Part shown: positions 21,102-31,912 of the stretch, one piece after another
Layout: every line of letters starts with the position of its first letter
Numbering within the stretch: position 1 is the stretch's first letter
Assembly (NCBI GenBank): GCA_022828595.1
Contig: JAKGHH010000001.1
Span: forward strand, 208,568,348-208,632,347
Length of the DNA: 64,000 nucleotides
Reading direction: 5' to 3'
Source of the DNA: Nelumbo lutea
Lineage: Eukaryota > Streptophyta > Magnoliopsida > Proteales > Nelumbonaceae
The notes under the pieces: model-generated
Database searches by the model: none
Told to the model about the DNA's origin: nothing
Seen by the model: the letters and a program-made list of their open reading frames with translations, nothing else
Position numbers and translations under genes: made by a program

Positions 21102-21694
21102 TTTGCAAAACAAAATTCCAACGATTGAAATCAATTGCCAGTAGTTTGGTTTCCATCAGAGAGAGTGCATTCAGAATCATTACCATTGTCCGACAAAAGG
21201 GTTGATCCTGTCACTATGATCACTCACTTAGATGAATTCTCAGACTGCCCCAACATGTCCAGGTTTTGACCCCCACTACAAATCTCACTGATTTACATTT
21301 CAAAGACAGCCCGATCCAACACCTAGTGAAATGTCATAATCGAGTCTAGGGCCGAGACAAGTCTAGGGCAATACTGGAAATCTAGTCTGGTTCAAGGGTT
21401 CAAGCAATCCCATGCTACATGTGCCTTGGGTCTTACCCTGATGGCCGAGACAAGTCATCCCAACACTTGGTGGCACATCAGTATCAGCCTTGGCAGGATA
21501 AATCTCCCTTGACTTATCCAATGGCTGTGAACATTTAAAACTAACACTAGTCTCTATAAGTGTCCAATTTTAGGGTCTTACACAGAAATATATACCAAAC
21601 AACATGAATCAAACATGTACTTTATTTATTTATACTAAATGTCAAAAATACATCAGAATGGATTGAAGCTAAGGGCATACAAAACTGTCTAACA
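20212..21694 (-). repeat. Partial 3' LTR of element H
   Basis: Starts TGTTAGACAG at 21694 on the minus strand and runs to about 20212 (AGGAGTTTTTTTT..), lacking the final ~450 bp of the LTR. It pairs as an inverted repeat with 18041 to about 19640 of element G. Confidence 0.85.
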
Positions 21695-21704
21695 GCTCCC
21701 ACTT
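21695..21704 (-). other. Polypurine tract of element H
   Basis: AAGTGGGAGC on the minus strand, immediately before the LTR start. Element I has the identical tract at 40920-40929. Confidence 0.85.
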
Positions 21705-21719
21705 GCACTTAGGTCCAAT

Positions 21720-22296
21720 CCAGTACAAGCTAGAGTCCCATACTTTCCACGTGTTTCTCAAACACCTTCTGTTTCAATGGCTTAGTCAATGGGTCTGCCA
21801 CATTATCCGCTGATGCTACCTTCTAAATTAGGACATCCCCTCTACCAACGATCTTCCGTAGTACATAGTACTTCCTCTCGATGTGCTTTGACTTCGAGTG
21901 AGCCCGAGGCTCTTTAGCTTGGGCGATCGCTCCATTGTTGTCACACAACAACGGGATGGATGATGTGCTAGATGAAATAACTCCCAATTTGTGAATGAAT
22001 TTCTTCATCCACACGACTTCCTTGGCAGTTTCACTTGCGGCAATGTACTCGGCCTTGGTTGTGGAGTCTGCAGTGGACCCCTGTTTGCTGCTTTTCCAGC
22101 AAATAGCACACGATCCTATCATGAAAACATACCCAGATGTAGACTTTCTATAATCTAGATCCGACTGGAAATCGGCATCGCTATACCCTAGAACTTGTAG
22201 TGAACTACCATCGAATACCAGACAAAACTCTTTTGTCCTTCGAAGGTATTTAAGTATGTTCTTCACAGTAGTCCAATGCTCCTGCCCTGGGTTGGC
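21720..22296 (-). pseudogene. RNase H of element H
   Basis: KNILKYLRRTKEFCLVF, GYSDADFQSDLDYRKSTSGYV, CWKSSKQGSTADSTTKAEY, SSIPLLCDNNGAIAQAKEP, KSKHIERKYYVLR and GRGDVLI. The Asp motif is present, but the usual EAEY reads KAEY, changing a catalytic glutamate. A stop just after DVLI separates the last 35 residues (TLIDKVASADNVADPLTK-like). Confidence 0.85.
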
Positions 22297-23217
22297 CTAG
22301 AATCTGCTTACTACACTCACCGCTTGTGCTATGTCCCAGCGAGTGCACAGCATGGCATACATGATGCTCCCTATGGTTGAGGCATAGGGAACGTCTCTCA
22401 TGCCCTCAATCTCCTCAGAAGTCTTAGGAGACATCTTCTTGGAGAGAGTAACATTTCCTTTCTTGGAGTTCTCCATGTTGTATCTTTTGACAATTTTGTC
22501 AATGTAAGCAGCCTGGGATAATCCAATTATCCACTTCGATCTATCTCTATAGAGTCGAAGACCTAGTATATAAGAAGCTTCTCCAAGATCTTTCATGGAG
22601 AACTGCTGTGATAGCCATACCTTGATCGAAGTCAACATTCGTACATCATTCCCAATGAGTAGGATATTGTCCACGTACAACACCAAAAGGGTGATCTTAT
22701 CCCCACTGGATTTCCTGTAAACACGGGGCTCATCCGGATTCTACACAAAGTCAAACGTTTTGACAGCAAAATCGAAACGGATGTTCTAACTCCTAAAAGT
22801 CTGCTTAAGTCCATATATGGATCTATTAAGTTTACATACCATGTGTTCCTGACCAGCAGCAATGAAGCCTTGCGGCTGCTGCATGTAGATATCTTCATTA
22901 AGATCTCCATTCAGGAACGTGGTTTTGACATCCATCTGCCAAATCTCATAGTCATGGTATGCTGCTACAGCTAGCAGGATCCTAATGGATTTGAGCATGG
23001 CCACGGACAAAAAGGGTTCCTCATAATCGATGCCTTCTTTCTGAGTGTACCCTTTCGCCACCAAACGAGCTTTGTAGGTCTCAATCCTACCATCGGGGCC
23101 CTTCTTCCTCTTGTAGATCCATTTGCAACCAATTGCTTTTACCCCAAAGGGCGGATCTACTAGAGTCCAGACTCCATTGGTCTCCATCGAGCCCATCTCA
23201 ACTCTCATGGCCTCCAC
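22297..23217 (-). pseudogene. Reverse transcriptase of element H
   Basis: [99 protein letters not shown]; after a frame break VLYVDNILLIGND and MKDLGEASYILGLRLYRDRS. The catalytic YVDD is YVDN (GAT to AAT near 22675), which should abolish polymerase activity; element I keeps YVDD. Confidence 0.9.
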
Positions 23218-23770
23218 CTACTTCTGGGAATCTATGTCTAACATAGCTTCCGCGTAAGTTACGGGATCCTCTTCACTAGTCAAGGCTTTCACCAGGTAAC
23301 TATCCTAGTCATAACCATATCGGACTGGTGGCCTGGATACCCAAGTGAATCTTCTAGGTTGGTCACTACCTGGAGCTTGTGGGACATATCCCACTGCACC
23401 TGAGCTCTCCTCATCAAGAACTATTTCTTGACGATGGGTGTCCAGGATGTAATCGATTTGTAAGAATTGGGCGTTTCGACTATAGAACACTTTCTGCTCA
23501 CTTGGGTCATAGAATAGATATCCCACTGAATCTTTTGGGTAGCCTATAAATAAGCAACGACTGGTTTTGGATTCCAACTTGTCCACACTTGTTCTTTTAA
23601 TGTGTGCAGGACAACCCCAAACCTTTAAGTGTCTTAAACTTGGCTTCCTTCTAGTCCATAGTTCATATGGAGTCTTTGGAATCGATTTAGTTGAAACTCG
23701 ATTCAGTACGTAGATAGTAGTCTCTAACGCAAATCCAAAGGACCTTCCTTTACAAGCCTTGTGATTCGAT
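23218..23770 (-). pseudogene. Integrase C-terminal part of element H
   Basis: GFALETTIYVLNRVSTKSIPKTPYELW, KVWGCPAHIKRTSVDKLESK, CLFIGYPKDSVGYLFYDP and the linker to RT (EIVLDEESSG, TWVSRPPVRYGYD). The catalytic core between the zinc finger and GFALET is deleted, joining ITRLVKEG directly to this part in a different frame. Confidence 0.85.
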
Positions 23771-24260
23771 GAACACCGATGTGGCCAAGCTGGTAATGCC
23801 AGAGGCACATGGGATTTACTGTATCACAATTTCTTTTCTTGGGATTTTTGACTGACATAGTTTCGATTAAGTTAGTTTCCATAGAAGGATGTAGAACATA
23901 GAGACCGTTCTCCAGTTCTCTGCATGCGATGAATTTGTTATTCTGTTTAACAGTAATCATATTACTAAAATAAATAGTATATCCATCAGCACACAGTTTG
24001 GAAACAGAAATCAAATTTCTTCTCAAGTTCTGTACATAAAGACAATCTTTAAGTACAAGCACTCCTTCTCTAAAAACTAATTCTATGGTTCCTATTGCCA
24101 TAGCTGCAACACTTGCATTCGTTCCTAAGAATAGTGTCACTTCACCTTCACTCAATCTTCTGCTAACTTTGAACCCCTGTAGTGAGTTACACGCATGAGT
24201 TGAAGCCCCGGAGTCAACACACCAGGACACAGAAGTAACTAACATATTAGTTTCTATGAC
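23724..24260 (-). pseudogene. Protease and pre-integrase of element H
   Basis: SWCVDSGASTHACNSLQGF has an intact DSG active site, then GTNASVAAMAIGTIEL, LKDCLYVQNLRRNLISVSKL and the integrase zinc finger CLWHYQLGHIGVHRITRL. The frame is open for 173 residues, one of the better preserved parts of H. Confidence 0.85.
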
Positions 24261-24269
24261 ACAAATTTC

Positions 24270-25016
24270 GTCGTTACCTTTCTTAGATTCCAGGTAGGCA
24301 GGACAGTTCCTCTTCCAGTGGCCGGTCTGCTTGCAGAAGTGACAGACATCAGATGCCTAGTTTTTCTTCTACTTCTTAGGTTTGGTAGTTTTCTTCTATG
24401 GCTTTTTTTGCCTTTTTCTTTTTTCTTGAGTAGATCCTCGGCCTCTACAACATATTGCTGAGTTCCTAGATGCTAACATTCAGCTTATTCATGTTATATT
24501 TCATTGTGAATCCATTGAAGGAAGAGGGCAAAGAATTCAGAATGGCATCCACTTGCGTGCCAAGATCTAGCCCGGATCCAAGGGCTTCAAGTTCGTTAAT
24601 GTAGCCCACCATCCGAAGACAATGGTCATGAACTTTCTGCCCCTTGAACATCTGCGTGGTCATGAACAGTTTCAGGACCTTCTGTTGAGTAGAACGGTTC
24701 TGCTCTTCATACATTGTCTTTAGACTATCCAATATGTCCTTGGCTATTCGATCTGATCGAACTGCCTCTGTATTGAGTTGTCTAGGGAGGCAATGACAAA
24801 GCAGCGGGCTAGGGAGTACTTATCCTCCCAATCTTGGTAGTCCCTCCTACGGGCCTCAGAAGCCTTATCACCCGGACACTCCGGGGCAGGATTTTTCATC
24901 ACCTTATCTAACTTTTCAGAAGTTAGGCTAGCATAGTTTGGGCCCTTAAGCTTGTTATCATCTAGAAGCTTTGTGAATTGACCGTTTGCCAATTTCTGAT
25001 AAAACAGCAAAATCAT
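24270..25016 (-). pseudogene. Gag of element H
   Basis: LANGQFTKLLDDNKLKGPNY at the N-terminus, where the start codon is TTG against ATG in element I. Then ARCFVIASLDNSIQRQFDQ, and after a frame break SLKTMYEEQNRSTQQKVLK, MVGYINELEALGSGLDLG, SLPSSFNGFTMKYNMNKL (UBN2 capsid fold). A complete zinc knuckle CHFCKQTGHWKRNC lies near 24300-24345. Stops at about 24465 and 24735. Confidence 0.85.
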
Positions 25017-26777
25017 TAGTCCACAACCTTAGTTTGATTCAAGTTACCTACATAGATATAGCTTTCAATCTATGTTCCATTCCCATTTATTCATCTCTGA
25101 GATTTCCCTCCTTTCTCAGTGACGGAGACGATGGAATGTCCTTGGAAATGTGGAAAATCACATGGGGTGCGTGAAGCCAACTGTTTCAGCTGCATAACCC
25201 TACCACCTTTCTGTGACGGATCATATCCACTCATCAGATGAGTTTCCCTTTGGCCTCTGTCAGACAAGGTTCAGAGCTATTTTCAGATAAACCTTTCTGT
25301 CCAGTGAATGCACACCCATCAAATTCAGGTTACACCAAGGTACTGTGAGAGAGTTCGCATTTTCTGGTGAAGCCCTTCCCACATCGGTTTATGATGCCCC
25401 TATCATCTTATGAAACACTCTAACAGATCTAACAGCAAATGGATAGCCCAATTTTATGGTGTGTTTTCTCATTACTGATGGACCCATCATTGTGCTAATG
25501 ACAAAAGGCCTTCAGAGAGTCCATCATATGGATCTCCCTATCACATGCATTCATATTTTCTGGAGGGAACAAAATTACCCCCTAGTTCTAATTTAGGTCA
25601 AACCAAATTGGCTCCCACTGACTTTCACAAAGTCAGATTTCTAGTGGGCCTTAATCGGCTAGAGGTTCCCGTACGCATCCCTTTTCAGGGTTATGGGGCC
25701 CACCCAAAAAGGAAGGAAAGGTCATCCAATGACCTTAAGGGACACCATGGTAATGATGTGAATTCAGCCATGCTATGCGCAAGAGCCACTAACGAATCAT
25801 TATGGGCCAAGTGCTTATGGCCCATGGTTGTAGCACATCAAACATCCAATCATCACATGAAAAAGGAGGAATTGATCCAATCAATCAACTATTGTAAAGC
25901 CCATTAAACGGCCCATTTAAAATCCATAACATTAATAACTAATGTCTACTATGTGTATGGGCTGAATCACAGTTAGCAGTTCGGCCCATACAACTTTTCT
26001 CACAAGTGTGGGCTTTTGTAGTTTTAACCTTTTAAAACTGGGCTTTACAGGCAGGCCGAATTAATCCCTGTAATTGAACAACAGATCTGGAACAAAAGTG
26101 TGAGAAAAGTTGACTGAAAAAAACAGTCCCATTTTTGAACCCCCAGATTCGGTTCAAACAGTTTTGGTCCAATCTGGTCCGAAATGGTCCAGAACTGATT
26201 TTCAATTCAAGAATTAATTTATGAAAGATCTGAAATTAATGATTTTGATTTTACACAAACGCGAATCAACTTTGGACTGTTCGCACCACCTACAAAACAG
26301 AGGTTAATCACAAGGGTTGTAGTTTCACAAACTGCAAATCACAGAGAACGATGTCTCCATCTGCAATTCTCCAGCGCCACCTTCTTCTTCCTTCTTCTTT
26401 AATCAAGAAAAAATCAGAAATCCTATTTCTATTAATTAATTACATTCTTGATCAAGTCCTACACATTCAGTCTTGAAAAATAAAAAATATATTTACAGAC
26501 CGAATTGAATAGAAAAGGAAAAAGGGTGTGCAGACCATCTGCGCCAAATCTGCATTGCGATCTCCAGGTTTGAACAGTCCATTAAATCAAAAAAAAATAA
26601 AGAACAATTCTAAATAAATTTTGGATTTAACAGAAATTAATTCCAGATCAATCACCCTTAACAAGAAATAATTTCTTGAAATAAAGGAAACAATCTGCGC
26701 AAATCTTGGCGGAACATCTTCTGTCCATCTGCGCAGGTTCAGATCTGATTTTCTTTTGGTTCAAGATTCGAACCTGT
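25017..26777 (-). other. Long 5' leader of element H
   Basis: 1.76 kb between PBS and gag. The part next to gag (25017-25175) is shared with element I (37365-37539), including CTCCGTCACT and a pyrimidine-rich TGTTTTATCAG just before gag that resembles a 3' splice site. Other ORFs (for example 25545-25907 plus strand) show no recognisable domain. Confidence 0.6.
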
Positions 26778-26790
26778 GGCTCTGATACCA
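26778..26790 (-). other. Primer-binding site of element H
   Basis: TGGTATCAGAGCC on the minus strand, one base from the 5' LTR. Confidence 0.9.
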
Positions 26791-26791
26791 C

Positions 26792-28748
26792 TGAAAGATT
26801 GGTAGGATCCATCTAATGGATGCCATGAAGGGTGCGGAATGGGTGGGCGAATTTCAAAAAAATTTCCTACCTTCTCCCAACTTGGAATCATATTCCCTAA
26901 ATTTAGAATACAATATTCAAGGATTCTACTTGAACCATAATCAAACCAGATCTGAACCAAAAGGAAACATGAAGGATTATACCCGATTCAGAGAAACAAT
27001 ATCTCCCAAAGTTGTTCACGCCCAAAGAAGATACCATGAACCACTCCTACTGAAGATGACACAGCTGTGGATGGAACAGAACCAGCAGGGTGCGTCCTAC
27101 ACACTAAATCCTTCGCAAGAACCCACTGGAAACTCTGAACACTGAATTCTTTCTCAATCTCTTCTATAAGACTGGTGTCAAGAACTTATTTCTTGACTTC
27201 TTTCTCCTACAAAGATCGAATCTTGCAAGAGGGGTTGGCGGCGGCTGGAGGAAAAAAAAAACTCCTGGGACGAAGATGGCTGAATAGCTTTTCTTCTCTC
27301 TGGAGTTTTGAGATCTAATCTCTATTGTAGAAGACTTTCTTCTCTCTTGAAAAAACTTGGTTCAAAATTTGGTATGTTCGAATCTTATTTTCTCCACCTT
27401 TCTTCTTGATTAAGAAATCCTCTTAATTAGGAGTTATCCCAATCCAAATCAATATCTAGATAGGGGATAATCATAATCCTATCTGCAGATTAAGTTAGTC
27501 TACTCCTGATCTTATCAGGAGGTTACCGGATTCAAATCTAATTTGAATTTGATCTCCCAGAGTGGATAGGGTCAAAAGCCCAATCCTCTTACTAACATCA
27601 ATCTCAGATTCACCCCTTGGATGGGTGATCATATCAGCTCAGTTTGTAATGGGCTTTTGGCCCATTAAGTGTTCAGTGTTTAACTAGTTTCCAATCTGCT
27701 GCCTAGTTGGGCTTCTTTGTATGGTGTGGGACCCAAGCATTGATCTACACCCCAGCCACATGGGTTCGGCCCAGCCTTTATTACAAGGCCCAGCCGAATT
27801 CACTGAAAAACTCAGTGACCCCCTTGAGCCCATCACATGGACCCTATGGGCCAAACACTTACATTAAGTGGTCCTTGGGCCAAGCCATCTTATAAAAACC
27901 CAGGGACTATGGGTAGGTGCAAGATTAGCCTATCAGGTATTATCCTAAATGGTCTTACACTTAACCTCTTAGCCCCTAATGATCAAGCACTACCCGACAA
28001 GAGAAGACCCCTCCCTCAACTGCAAGGAACAGTGCCGCACTCTCTACTCACATGGATCCCGGGAATTAAAACCTTTTGCAAATCTTTTGAAACCGTATAT
28101 ATACATATATATATATATATATTAATTTTGCAAAACAAAATTCCAACGATTGAAATCAATTGTCGACAGTTTGGTTTCCATTAGAGAGAGTGCATTCCCG
28201 ATCATTATCAATGTCCAACAAAGGGGCTGATCCTGTCACTATGATCACTCACTCAGATGAATTCTCAGACTGCCCCAACATGTCCAGGTTTTGACCCCCA
28301 CTAAGGATCTCAATGATTGACATATCAATGAGAGCCCAATCTGACACCTAGTGAAGTGTCATAATCGAGTCCAGGGGTCAGGTGTAACTTTTCAATTTTG
28401 CCCATCTATCTCCAAGGTCTAGAGCAATACTGGAAATCCGGTCTAGTTCAAGGGTTCAAGCAATCCCATACTACATGTGCCTATGTTCTTACCCTGATGG
28501 CTGAGACAAGCCATCCCAACACTTGGTGGCACATCAGTATCAGCCTTGGCAGGATAAATCTCCCCAGACTTATCCAATGGCTATGAACATTTAAAACTAA
28601 CACTAGTCTCTATAAGTGTCTAATTTTAGGGTCTTACACAGAAATATACCAAACAAAATGAATCAAACATGTACTTTATTTATTTACACTAAATGTCAAA
28701 AGTACATCAGAATGGATTGAAGCTAAGGGCATACAAAACTGTCTAACA
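26792..28748 (-). repeat. 5' LTR of element H
   Basis: Complete 1957-bp LTR, starting TGTTAGACAG (at 28748) and ending CCTACCAATCTTTCA (at 26792) on the minus strand. Same subfamily as G. It contains a TA run at 28098-28120. It inserts into the gag of Copia L. Confidence 0.9.
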
Positions 28749-28778
28749 GTTTTGATTGTTGAATCCGCTATAGGGTCT

Positions 28779-29258
28779 TCATACAAAACTATCTAACAGT
28801 TTTAGGGTCTTCACACAACAGTCTGTAGACAGATCCCCAAAGTGAGCTATTTCATATTCAATCCAAAGATTTACAAATCCTACATAGTATTCCTGAATCC
28901 GCTTCTCCCCTTGAACATAGGAGAAAATATCAATTTCAATATGATATTGCCTAGAAATATTTAATTGCTGATATACCTTTTCAAGGTATTCGAACATGTC
29001 ATGGTCAGATTTGAGACCTCTCAACGGAATACTGACATCCATTGAGATAGATCCAAATATCCATGAAGTAACCTGAGTATTCTCAATTCTCCACTATTTC
29101 AGCCCTTTGACATCACTGGCGTTAGGCATGGAAGATGAACCATCAATATAACCCCACATGCCTTTCCCTTCAACAAAATACTGAAAATGTAACTTCCAAA
29201 GAGCTTAGTTGCTCCCATCGAACTTAACAAAAATAAATTCATTCTTTTCCAAAGCCAT
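28779..29258 (-). pseudogene. Gag N-terminal region of element L
   Basis: Begins MALEKNEFIFVKFDGSN, stop, ALWKLHFQYFVEGKGMWGYIDGS, a stop in GLK*WRIEN, then SWIFGSISMDVSIPLRG, FEYLEKVYQQLNISRQYHIE and RIQEYYVGFVNLWIEYE. This is a UBN2-type Copia capsid with the LW..FQ.F..GKG.WGY.DG hallmark. Truncated before the zinc knuckle; two in-frame stops. Confidence 0.75.
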
Positions 29259-29710
29259 GATGAAAAGGAAACACAGTAAAGACTGATCAAATCAAGCAAT
29301 ATAGCAGTAATCAAACTATGAGAGTCAAAGAAACTGATAATAGAAACCTCTTACAATCACCAGAAATTGTCCAAGTTCCAGCAAATGGAGAAAACTTGAT
29401 ACACAATCCATAAAAGAAAAGTTTGGATGCAGCCGCCCAGAGAAGATGTATAGATCTCTCTTAAAACTTCTCGGTCTCGATGAAAAATTCAGAATATGAT
29501 GAGAGAGCCTAGGTGGCACTTCCTTTCAATTCTTACTGCAAACTGATTTCATACGAGAATGATCTAGTGAAATCTCTCTCCCTAGATGGACAAAACACAA
29601 GAAACAGGTCTCCGGAGATATCGAAACAATCCAGTGTCAAACAGCAATGATTAAAGTTCTCAAACTGATCAAAAGGGAAAAGGATCAAAGAGCAGCTTGC
29701 TCTGATACCA

Positions 29711-29951
29711 TGTCAATTCATGAGAAGGCAAAAGAGAAAGAGATGTGACAGAGGTTCAGATCTGTTAGGGTTGATCAATCTGATGGAACCAATCCAGAAA
29801 AGAGATATTTATATTAATCTTATGTAAATGGACAAGATTGTCCTTACAAAGATAATTAAAGAGTTGTACGCTAAAGTACATGCCTAATATAGTACAAGAA
29901 AGAATAATAAAATATAGTAGAATTACAAAACTACCCTTCAATTCTTCAACA
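29711..29951 (-). repeat. 5' LTR of element L
   Basis: 241 bp, TGTTGAAGAATTG to CATGAATTGACA on the minus strand, directly followed by PBS TGGTATCAGAGCA (29698-29710). Confidence 0.8.
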
Positions 29952-30358
29952 TTTAGGTCGTAGCTTGGTCACTTAGAGTTCCAAGAAACAACCTACCATT
30001 GCACAGTCCAGTATAGTGTCGGAGTTCCTTTTTTGTGCCAAAGTTGCTACTGAGGTTTGGTGGCAGTCTTGTCTTCTCAAAGATTTGGGACACCCTCCCT
30101 CAACCCCCTCTTATCTAGTGTAACAACATTGGTGCAACCTACTTGGTGATTCATCCCATTTTTCATGCACACACCCATCATGTAGAAGTGGATTTTCACT
30201 TCCTTCATGACTTGGTTCTTCACAAATCTCTCTGTGCTCAGTACATCTCTTCGGGAGACTAGATTGCTGATGTGATGACCACACCTCTCAGTGGATCTTG
30301 ATTTATGCATCTTCAAACCAAGCTTCATGTCCCTCCTAGACCTTTTGATTGAGGGGGC
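29952..30358 (+). pseudogene. Copia RNase H, element N
   Basis: Frame-broken but readable: SKKQPTIAQSSIVSEF, VWWQSCLLKDLGHPP, then NIGATYLVIHPIFHAHT, HVEVDFHFLHDLVLHKSL, QYISSGDQIADV and TTPLSVDLDL, ending ..EGAY before the purine tract. It is a different Copia family from those of A-J (LCAQYISSGD-type C-terminus). The ESEF glutamate is replaced (VSEF). Inactive. Confidence 0.75.
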
Positions 30359-30627
30359 ATATTGGAGCTTATGTAGAATGCAGCAACTCTATCAACTTAT
30401 CTCTTGTAAACTGTTTTAGTTATATTGTATCTCTATCACCTTATCACTAAGTTATTGTATCCTACTCAACTTCACCATCCCACTATTGTAACTTATCAAG
30501 ACTCTCATTGTATATATTGCAAGTGTCTCAACCACCCTAAGTATCAAGACTTTCCCTTCATTTTGAATCTTATTTCTACCAAAAACTTTATCCTTCTTGA
30601 TTGGGTTTTCCTTGATACTAGTTAACA
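29952..30627 (+). mobile_element. Copia element N, 3' end
   Basis: Plus-strand RNase H (29952-30358), a purine tract GATTGAGGGGG, and a 3' LTR of about 265 bp (30363-30627, TGGAGC to TTAACA). Truncated on the left by the LTR of L. It abuts LINE K sequence that starts at about 30628. Confidence 0.7.
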
Positions 30628-30683
30628 AGACAATAGACTTTGGATTCGTCCATCTGGGTTTTCCAATTGTGCTTACTTCTTTA
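30628..30683 (+). mobile_element. LINE K, fragment 1
   Basis: DNRLWIRPSGFSNCAYFF aligns residue for residue with TRFWTLSSFGTFSGASFF of the LINE at 12241-12951. It is interrupted at 30683 by Gypsy M, whose CTTTA target duplication occupies 30679-30683, and resumes at 33764. Confidence 0.75.
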
Positions 30684-30843
30684 TGTTGAGACACAAATAA
30701 AGAGAATACAAGTGTACAAGAAAAGGCCGCGCCAGCCTTTAAAGAATGTAACTAACAGCCAACCACTAGAACAAACTAACTAACAAACTAGACAAGTGGA
30801 CCGGACAAGTGCAGAGGCTGGTATAACAGAATTCTAACAGCAG

Positions 30844-30853
30844 TATATAAATA
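30844..30853 (+). promoter_or_regulatory. TATA box in Gypsy M LTR
   Basis: TATATAAATA in the U3-like part of the LTR, about 50 bp upstream of the CT tract, at a position fitting an LTR promoter. Activity is inferred only. Confidence 0.5.
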
Positions 30854-30889
30854 AGGAAAGGAAGTTAGGAGAGGATTATTGATTTGGGA

Positions 30890-30895
<6 letters not shown>

Positions 30896-30955
<60 letters not shown>
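30896..30955. repeat. (CT)n microsatellite
   Basis: About 29 consecutive CT dinucleotides without interruption inside the 5' LTR of Gypsy M. The 3' LTR lacks this part because of its deletion. Confidence 0.95.
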
Positions 30956-30958
<3 letters not shown>

Positions 30959-31011
30959 CAGGAGGCAGGCTCCCTCAAAAGACTCCTTGAGTTAGGCAGT
31001 ACCTAACAAGT

Positions 31012-31024
31012 TGGTATCAAAGCC
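31012..31024 (+). other. Primer-binding site of Gypsy M
   Basis: TGGTATCAAAGCC, three bases after the 5' LTR end; initiator-Met type with one change. Confidence 0.8.
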
Positions 31025-31027
31025 AAG

Positions 31028-31912
31028 ATGCCAAGCACATGGTCATCCGCAATGGAGAACAGAGTCGACAACATGGAAGGAGAAATGCAAAGAATATCGG
31101 CTGACGTCAAAGAAATCAAAGAAAGCTTTGCATCCTTGCTTGAACGACTGGCATAGGCACCACCTGCGTTGAATCAAGAAGAGCGCAGTGACACCAGTCA
31201 TCGAAGTGGATCAAGAATAGCAAGAATCGAGTTTCCCATCTTCATAGGGGGAGATCCCACATCCTGGCTTCAGCAAACAGAAAGATACTTCGATTACCAC
31301 GACACACAAGGACCTGATGTGTTCCATTAGCTTCTGCACACCTAGAAGGAGAGGCAAACGTCTGGTACCATTGGTACCAGTGATGGCACCCAAGAGCCAC
31401 ATGGGCAGACTTCACTTATGCGATTTGGAGTCTTGGCATTTGAGAACTATGATGAAAGCCTTGCTAAGCTATGACAGACCAGCTCCATCCAAGAATATCA
31501 TATGGCGTTCAAAAGATTAGTTGTTAGTGTGCAAGGCTGGCCAGAAAATGAGCTTGTCGGCAGTTTTGTTGGTGGACTTAGGGAAGAATTGCAGCTAGAG
31601 GTAAAAGCCATGCAGCCAACCACTGTTCCTGAAGCAGCAGCAGTAGCTCGACTACATGAAGACAAACTAAATCGAGCAAGAAGGATTAATCGACCTCTGG
31701 AAGCTGCGATCAGACCAGGTATACCGAACCCAGAACCAGGTATCTTGGGTAAATCGGAGCCCAGATCAGGAGTAGGAATCACAGGCAAGGACGCCAACTC
31801 TGGTTCAGGCCCCGGCTCAGCCAAGAGGTTAACCTGGGCTAAGATGCAAGCCCGACATGAAAAGGGCTTTTGTTATGCATGTGGAGACAAATTCGGGTCG
31901 GGCCATCGCTAA
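31028..31912 (+). pseudogene. Gypsy gag of element M
   Basis: ATG at 31028 (MPSTWSSAMENRVDNMEG), coiled-coil-like MQRISADVKEIKESFASLLERL, stop at 31155, then IEFPIFIGGDPTSWLQQTERYF typical of Gypsy capsid. An out-of-frame stretch follows, then SIQEYHMAFKRLVVSV, ELVGSFVGGLREELQLEVK, and the linker to CYACGDKFGSGHR. The zinc knuckle keeps C-x2-C and His but ends in a stop before the last Cys. Several stops. Confidence 0.85.

Larger units (their letters stand above)
20212..28748 (-). mobile_element. Angela-type Copia element H
   Basis: 8.5-kb minus-strand element: partial 3' LTR (20212-21694), PPT (21695-21704), RNase H/RT, IN remnant, PR, gag, long leader (25017-26777), PBS and complete 5' LTR (26792-28748). 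RNase H has the ADSTTKAEYIAASE signature of the BARE-1/Angela lineage. The integrase core is missing, RT reads YVDN, and the gag start is TTG. It is defective at several independent points. Confidence 0.85.
28749..29951 (-). mobile_element. Copia element L, 5' end
   Basis: Minus-strand gag N-terminal region (28779-29258), leader (29259-29698), PBS (29698-29710) and 5' LTR (29711-29951). Its remainder is absent because Angela H lies directly to the left. Confidence 0.8.
30684..31008 (+). repeat. 5' LTR of Gypsy M
   Basis: 325 bp, TGTTGAGACAC to GCAGTACCTAACA. It has a TATA box (TATATAAATA, 30844-30853), and a long CT microsatellite lies downstream of it at 30896-30955. Confidence 0.9.

Noticed and set aside
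25545..25907. 120-residue plus-strand ORF
   Set aside because: Lies antisense in the leader of Angela H; no domain and not conserved in the other Angela copies visible here.
31498..31824. 108-residue minus-strand ORF
   Set aside because: Antisense to Gypsy gag; no domain of its own.
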